Assembly (NCBI GenBank): GCA_964017145.1
Contig: OZ024842.1
Span: 3,410,001 to 3,474,000 of the forward strand
Direction of reading: 5' to 3'
DNA from: Agrocybe praecox
Lineage: Eukaryota > Basidiomycota > Agaricomycetes > Agaricales > Agrocybaceae
Length of the DNA: 64,000 bases
Made by a program: the position numbers and the translations under genes
Part shown: positions 58,944 through 64,000 of the stretch, piece by piece
Position numbering within the stretch: the first letter of the stretch is position 1
Layout of the letters: each line of letters opens with the position of its first letter
Notes under the pieces: generated by a model
Seen by the model: only the letters and a program-made list of their open reading frames with translations
Databases searched by the model: none
Told to the model about the DNA's origin: nothing

Positions 58944-60864
58944 ATATTTACCATCCATTTTTTCATACTCGTCCACGAGGCAAAGGGACGTTTATACTAT
59001 ACGAAAACTTCAGATGACTAAACTTCAATTGGGATGAGTAAATGAGAGTAGACGCAGCTGTATTGATGCTTCTAACTATACTGGTTTTCTTTAATATGAT
59101 GCTCGATTTTCCCTCATAACCTAACCTGCAATCCCAAAATAAGGTGGTCTCATAGTAAATGATTTGGTCATAGTTTCTCGAGGCCAGATTGTATGGCAAC
59201 AGTCAACTACGAGTAGCAGCTCCGCAGTACATATTTGCGTTTCAAAGGATTTACCTGCCATTAAAAGAAGATTTCTGTCACTCCTTTAGCCAATTATGGC
59301 TTGAAATCCCTTGGGTACTGGGTTTGCAGTCCTTAGGCTTCAATTATTTTCTGCGCGGAGGCATTATTAGGTCGGTGGTTTTGACGGGTGGTGACATCTC
59401 AGTCGTCAACCAGTCCTGGTTCCTTGGACTCCTGTCGTGACTCTCCCTTGAGGAGTCAGGACTCTGGACTCATGGTCGCGTCAATCACGAGACCCTTTCA
59501 TTCCGGGCACATGATCTTAACCGTGTCACTGTCAGCACTGCTGCAGCAGGACGCCGGCAAAGTGTCAGCCGGAACCGGATAGCCTTATGAACGATTTACT
59601 CTTCCCTTTCCTCCGTCTCCTTGTCCTTCCAATAATTGCTGACGTTTTCCCAGAGATTGATCCCCGTACATTCAATCTAAAAAAACTCGTCACTTCTGTC
59701 AAGCAGAGCATCTAATCACAAATCTAACGGGCTAACACTTAGCGGCAACTAGTTTGTCTTGGACGGACGATGATTCAGAAACATCCGTCAGCATCAATTG
59801 GAAAGCCATTTCGCTTGGGCCTTTTGGATCAACGGGGACAGGCCTTTTGAGTCTTTCTACTTCGTATTCTGAGCAGAAAGGTCGTACTAGTCAGCCAAAA
59901 TCGCTCCGCGTTCCGAGATTGCAGCTTGACAAGCACCGCCTCGTAGCCTCGAAAGGTGCACATATAGTCACACTTGTTCTATAATCGCTCGTCTCTAACT
60001 GCATCCTTCTGATTCTTGCCATTTGTGGACATCAATAACAATATGCACTGCACTGCCCTGCTCCAGTCAGCTCCTTAAAGATTGCACGACCGTCTGGGCA
60101 TCGAATTTGGCACGCTGTCGCTGAAATCCTGGCATAATATCCCACGTGGAAACGGTCCCTCCTCAACGCATTATTAAAACGTTTATCTGAGGATCATCTT
60201 CAGCCCACTGTATTGCACAGAGGCCAGGTTGGCAGACGAGACATACAATACAATTATAGCATTAAGTTAATATAAAGGCTCAGTGTGGCATTGAAACGAC
60301 AAGATTCGCCAACACTTATTCTTCGCCTGATCAAGAGCTCTGCACACACACACACAACTCTTATAAAACGGCTTCCTCGCTTTCCTTTCTTCCTTATTCC
60401 CCATCATCATCCGGTCCTAATCTCAATCCTCCTTACGCTGGATTGCATTGACGAGTCCATATGACTGACATTAGCGAAGGACAAAGAAACTTAGCAATGA
60501 AGAGAAAGTCCACCCCGTACGCCGCATCCTTGTCCATCGCAATGCTCAAATAACTAACATATTGTCTAGAAAAATCGAATTTGAAGAACGCAAGAAAATT
60601 GTCTTTCATAGTATGTCGAGTTATTTTACTCCAAGGTGCCACTCGCTCATTTTCATCCTGTAGTTCAATCGGTCGATGGTTTGCCACAGTCTGGGTGGCA
60701 ACCTTTACTTTCGACGTCTGTCTTTATTGAAAGCTTGGACACGAAGCAATCCTTCTCGACTGAGCCCAAGAAGAGCAGCTCAAGCATAACTTGGCACGAG
60801 AACACACCGACGTGTGTAGGGTTTCCATTAGGGTTGTCAAATTATTACTCACGCACTGCACAGA
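58944..60864. other. Spacer before the NACHT gene
   Basis: No supported gene. An open frame at 59754-59984 (plus) and stretches at 60433-60899 are not recognisable. A short (CA)n run lies at about 60343-60355. Confidence 0.4.
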
Positions 60865-62835
60865 ATGGACCTCAAAGATTCTTCCAAAATTCGCTTTGAA
60901 GTGCGAAGTCAATATCTGTGGAATAAAACGACATTGGCAACTACAGAATCCTATGATATAAGACAGTTGACCGATCTGCAAAACGATGCCGGCCAAGAGC
61001 TTACCTCCTGTAAGTCAAGTCCTAGTCATTTTGGATGACATGACTAACCATTCTTTGTACAGCCTTCGGGCTTGCACTAACATTGGCGCCGTCTCCGGGA
61101 AAATCCACCAAGCCCAAATGCGCAATGCTTCATTTAAGCCTTCGAGAGACCGCTGTTAAAAATAGAAATTCGCAGCTGACCGCCATAAATCAGCAGAAGT
61201 TTGCGGAAACTTGCCAACAAGAATGTCTTCAGCACCTTCACGAATTCTTGAAGAAAATGAAACACCTTCGGAGCTTGTTTATAGACTCACGAGTGAGTAA
61301 TTACTACATAGAAGTTTGCCTAACAGTAGGAGCTAATGGACACCCTTCTTAGTTTACGCCTCTGATTGATATAGTCTTAGGAGTATCAGAAGGCGTTTGT
61401 AAGGTGATTTTCGGTCTAGCTTTCATTTGCATGACCATGCTGATTTGTATGATATGACTAGATTGTTGAAAACCCAGTTGCTACGAATATCAACAAAGTC
61501 ACTGTGCAATGCTTCAAGGTTCTCGACGATACTTTTGCACCTTACCAAGCGCTCTCTGCACGCCAAGTAGCGAAGAGCGGCGAAAGCACCATGGACTCGT
61601 TACAAGAAATACTATGCAATTCTGTCAAAGCCCTTGAATCGGTGGAAGGGTTCTTACGAACGCCAGATGGTGAGTTCTAGGCTATAATTGATTACTGTCA
61701 TTCACATTCACCTCTCTGTTCCTAGCATATACAAGAGATAAGCTTGAATTCAAAATCACCAACTGGATACTGGATTTTGAATTCCGTCTTGCCGGGAAAG
61801 AAGACCCAGAACGGGTTGCCATAGTCAATAAATCATCGAGAAGAGTCAAATGTCCCTCCCACATGAGTAAATTTGTTATTTTTTGCACCATATTTATTTT
61901 TGCCGTACTGACTACGTCATAATACAGCCGCCAATAATGAGCTTCCTATGCATAACATGCTCGTCATGGACCTCCCAGAAACCTACGGAAGCAACCCATA
62001 CGAACGACCCGATCTCGTTCGACTCATTGCAGAATGGACTTTCTCGTCATCATTTAGAGACAACACTGGAAACCCAAGGGCGAGTCCTAAAGGTCCTGCC
62101 TCCAAATCCAATGTATTCTGTCTTCACGGGCCCGCGGGTTGTGGGAAGACGGAAGTCGCATCAAGATTGGCTGGCTGGCTTCGAGAGCTTGGATCTTTGG
62201 GCGGTTACTTCACTTTTGATTCGAAATGCGCGAACAAACCCACCTCAGGAATGACTCCCAGTCAAATACTTGAAGCTCTTCCCATGACGATCATACATCA
62301 GGTATCTACAGTTGAAGCGGATGCAACGACTCAAATTGGTCTGGGGTTCTCGAAGAACCCAGGAGCGGTGCATGACCGTCTGGATGTACGTTTCGAGAAG
62401 TTGTTCGTCAACCCAATGCGGGAGTTTGATTCGGGGAGACCAAATCCCGGGTGGAATCCGCTTTCTCCATTAGTGTTTGTGATTGACGGTATAGGTTCTG
62501 GAGCAGATGTGCCACCAGCGACAGTGAAAGCGCTGGCAGAGTTTTTAGGTTCAAGGGCCATGAGTCGACTACCGCCGTACATTAAATTCCTCGTCATCTG
62601 TCGCTCGGAAACGGGACTACATCGTATATTGGAAGAGAACGGCATAGGTTATGTATGCGAAATGGCACCTGGGGTGTTGCGCGTCGAATACCAGAACCAC
62701 GCTGGAATAAATTCCCCTGTGCCAGTGAGGCCTGGATATCCAGCGTCCGACACTGGTATCTCTAGAAAACTTATTCCAGACAGAGACGCTCCAAGCCCTA
62801 GTGCTCAGAGTGAACTTGAGCATCCTCTCATATAA
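60865..62835 (+). CDS. STAND/NACHT-type P-loop NTPase (short, fungal NLR-like)
   Basis: Signal-transduction ATPase of the kind involved in fungal self/non-self recognition. The ATG at 60865 opens MDLKDSSKIRFEVRSQYLWN, an N-terminal domain common in basidiomycete NLR-like proteins. Exons continue with SFGLALTLAPSPGKSTKPK, FTPLIDIVLGVSEGVCK and KVLDDTFAPYQALSARQVAK. The NTPase core has Walker A LHGPAGCGKTEVA, the GGYFTFD strand, Walker B-like PLVFVIDGIG and a sensor-like FLVICRSE. It ends SELEHPLI at 62835 with no C-terminal WD40, ankyrin or TPR repeats, so it is much shorter than typical effector-sensor NLRs. About 540 residues. No frame break was found. Confidence 0.8.
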
Positions 62836-63241
62836 GAGGCCGCCCTCACGGCGGTCTCAGAATCTCAATGCTTTTCTAATGTTATTATGTGTATTTTGTA
62901 CTGGCTTCTTATATTCGCATAATAGTGATGAAGTTTCTGGCAGAAGTTTCTATCTATAAGTTATTCACTAGTGAATTGGACGCGAGGATGGTACTACATA
63001 ATAGGTAGGTATTAGGGGCCCCCTGAGATTTATTCTTGGATATGTATATGCACGTGACTGTGGCAGCGACCAAAGCTTCTCGTCATCGTCCAGACTCCAC
63101 GGCACGACGCTCACATCTTTGCCTCCATTGCTCGCTCTTTCGACGGCGCATCATACTATATTGCCGCGTTTGCTAGAGACCGTTTCAGACTACTATACAC
63201 TCCCATAAAGGATTGGCTTTACACGCAACCGTCTTTTCAAA
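62836..63241. other. Spacer before the lectin gene
   Basis: NACHT 3' flank and lectin promoter; a short self-complementary AGGCCGCCCTCACGGCGGTCT (62837-62857) could form a hairpin just after the NACHT stop. No gene is seen. Confidence 0.4.
62837..62857 (+). other. Hairpin-like palindrome after the NACHT stop
   Basis: A GCCGCC..GGCGGT inverted repeat in the 3' UTR directly after the stop codon; it may influence 3'-end formation, or be chance. Confidence 0.3.
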
Positions 63242-64000
63242 ATGGTGTCAGGGCCACGGAATTTGCTGAACTGGACCACACTCGCCTTCTTTTTGTCATT
63301 TTCAAATGTTTTCTTCCAATTTGCGCAGGCGGCCACGGAGGATAAGACACGACTAGGGAACGATACTATTGACCGAGTAAGTACTGCTTATGCTTATAAT
63401 TCAGTTATCGTTGGAGATATGCAGGATATCTCGTCCGTACTAGTCGTCAAGAGACTGCCTCGGAACCCTGTTCTTTTGATTATCGTTGAAACATATCGAC
63501 CGAATTCATATGGGTTTACTAATTTACTGGCGTTAGACTCTGCAACTCCGAACACACTCACTATATGCGCCATATATCGACCAAGACTTGCAGAATAGGT
63601 GCGCCATTTCTACGACATATAACGACTCTTCGATTCTAACATTTATACCCGACGAAGATGGTGGGATTTTGGTGCCGATGCATACGTTGTAAGCTTTGTT
63701 CTCAACTTGCTGAACTGCTCTTTGCCTAATCATATTGCATATCTAGAACACCAACAAATATATCAGACTCACACGAAATGTTCCATCTCAAATGGTGCGT
63801 AGCCAAGGCCCGTGCAACATCTGTCCAGCGGACTTATCGAATAATATAGGGATGGCTATGGTCTCGGCTTGCCTTGACGCCTGCCAACTTTGTCATAGAG
63901 GTGGAATTCAGGGTGTCTGGAGACTCGTCGCACCTTTATGGTGACGGACTTGCGATGTGGTTAACCAAGGACCGCGTTGCGGAGGGTCCTGTTTTTGGAA
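63242..64000 (+). CDS. ER/Golgi L-type lectin (VIP36/EMP47-like), 3' end cut by window edge
   Basis: Cargo receptor lectin of the early secretory pathway. Signal/TM start MVSGPRNLLNWTTLAFFLSF, then KTRLGNDTIDR. After an intron comes TLQLRTHSLYAPYIDQDLQ-NR, then WWDFGADAYV, NTNKYIRLTRNVPSQ, GWLWSRLALTPANFVIEVEF and HLYGDGLAMWLTKDR, ending in GPVFG at the window edge. These segments, in this order, are the conserved N-terminal half of the legume-like lectin domain. Five introns with GT..AG borders are visible, including a short Trp-rich exon near 63649-63690. The remainder, including the transmembrane tail, is outside the window. Confidence 0.88.

Noticed and set aside
1..64000. CRISPR arrays, bacterial operons, tRNA or rRNA genes
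   Set aside because: The DNA is eukaryotic and intron-rich; I found no spaced identical repeats and no cloverleaf I could support by eye.

Overview
The window is nuclear DNA from a filamentous basidiomycete, most likely a mushroom-forming agaricomycete. The evidence is dense short introns (about 50-60 bp) with GT..AG borders, class I hydrophobins with the usual agaricomycete exon layout, an AA9 lytic polysaccharide monooxygenase, a subtilase, an intradiol-dioxygenase relic and a NACHT-type STAND protein. I cannot name the species. Gene models were spliced by hand from frame continuity and homology, so exon borders are good but not transcript-verified.

Region 1 (1-13.2 kb): five secreted type-B carboxylesterase genes (called CE1-CE5) in tandem on the minus strand, CE1 cut by the window edge, with a decayed sixth copy at about 2.44-3.24 kb. 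Region 2 (13.2-19.4 kb): mostly non-coding or decayed DNA with a 70-bp tandem repeat, a retrotransposon zinc-finger relic, a pair of 39-bp direct repeats around a Met/Gln-rich ORF, and an unrecognised multi-exon gene at 17.84-19.17 kb.

Region 3 (19.4-33.8 kb): three hydrophobin genes on the plus strand (HYD1-3) and three on the minus strand in mirror order (HYD4-6). Each pairs with its mirror partner (1/6, 2/5, 3/4) and the flanking DNA matches as well. Between the arms sit two more carboxylesterases (CE6, CE7). One arm carries a 575-bp TIR element. Promoter plus exon 1 of HYD2/HYD5 are about 98% identical while the rest of the genes differ, which looks like gene conversion.

Region 4 (33.8-43.7 kb): a hydrophobin relic, an orphan proprotein-convertase-like pro-domain, an SLC25 carrier, and hydrophobins HYD7-9 (minus) and HYD10 (plus).

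Region 5 (43.7-64 kb): ordinary single genes: 3-hydroxyacyl-CoA dehydrogenase, MscL-type channel with a zinc ribbon, a proteinase-K-like subtilase with a stop codon in its propeptide, AA9 LPMO, KDEL receptor (ERD2), an intradiol dioxygenase pseudogene with several lesions, a NACHT protein, and the 5' part of an ER/Golgi L-type lectin.

The striking feature is a physical cluster of at least seven secreted esterases and ten hydrophobins. Hydrophobins are known in Aspergillus oryzae (RolA with cutinase CutL1) to recruit an esterase onto hydrophobic polyester surfaces. A comparable surface-plus-esterase partnership here is an inference, not something the sequence proves.
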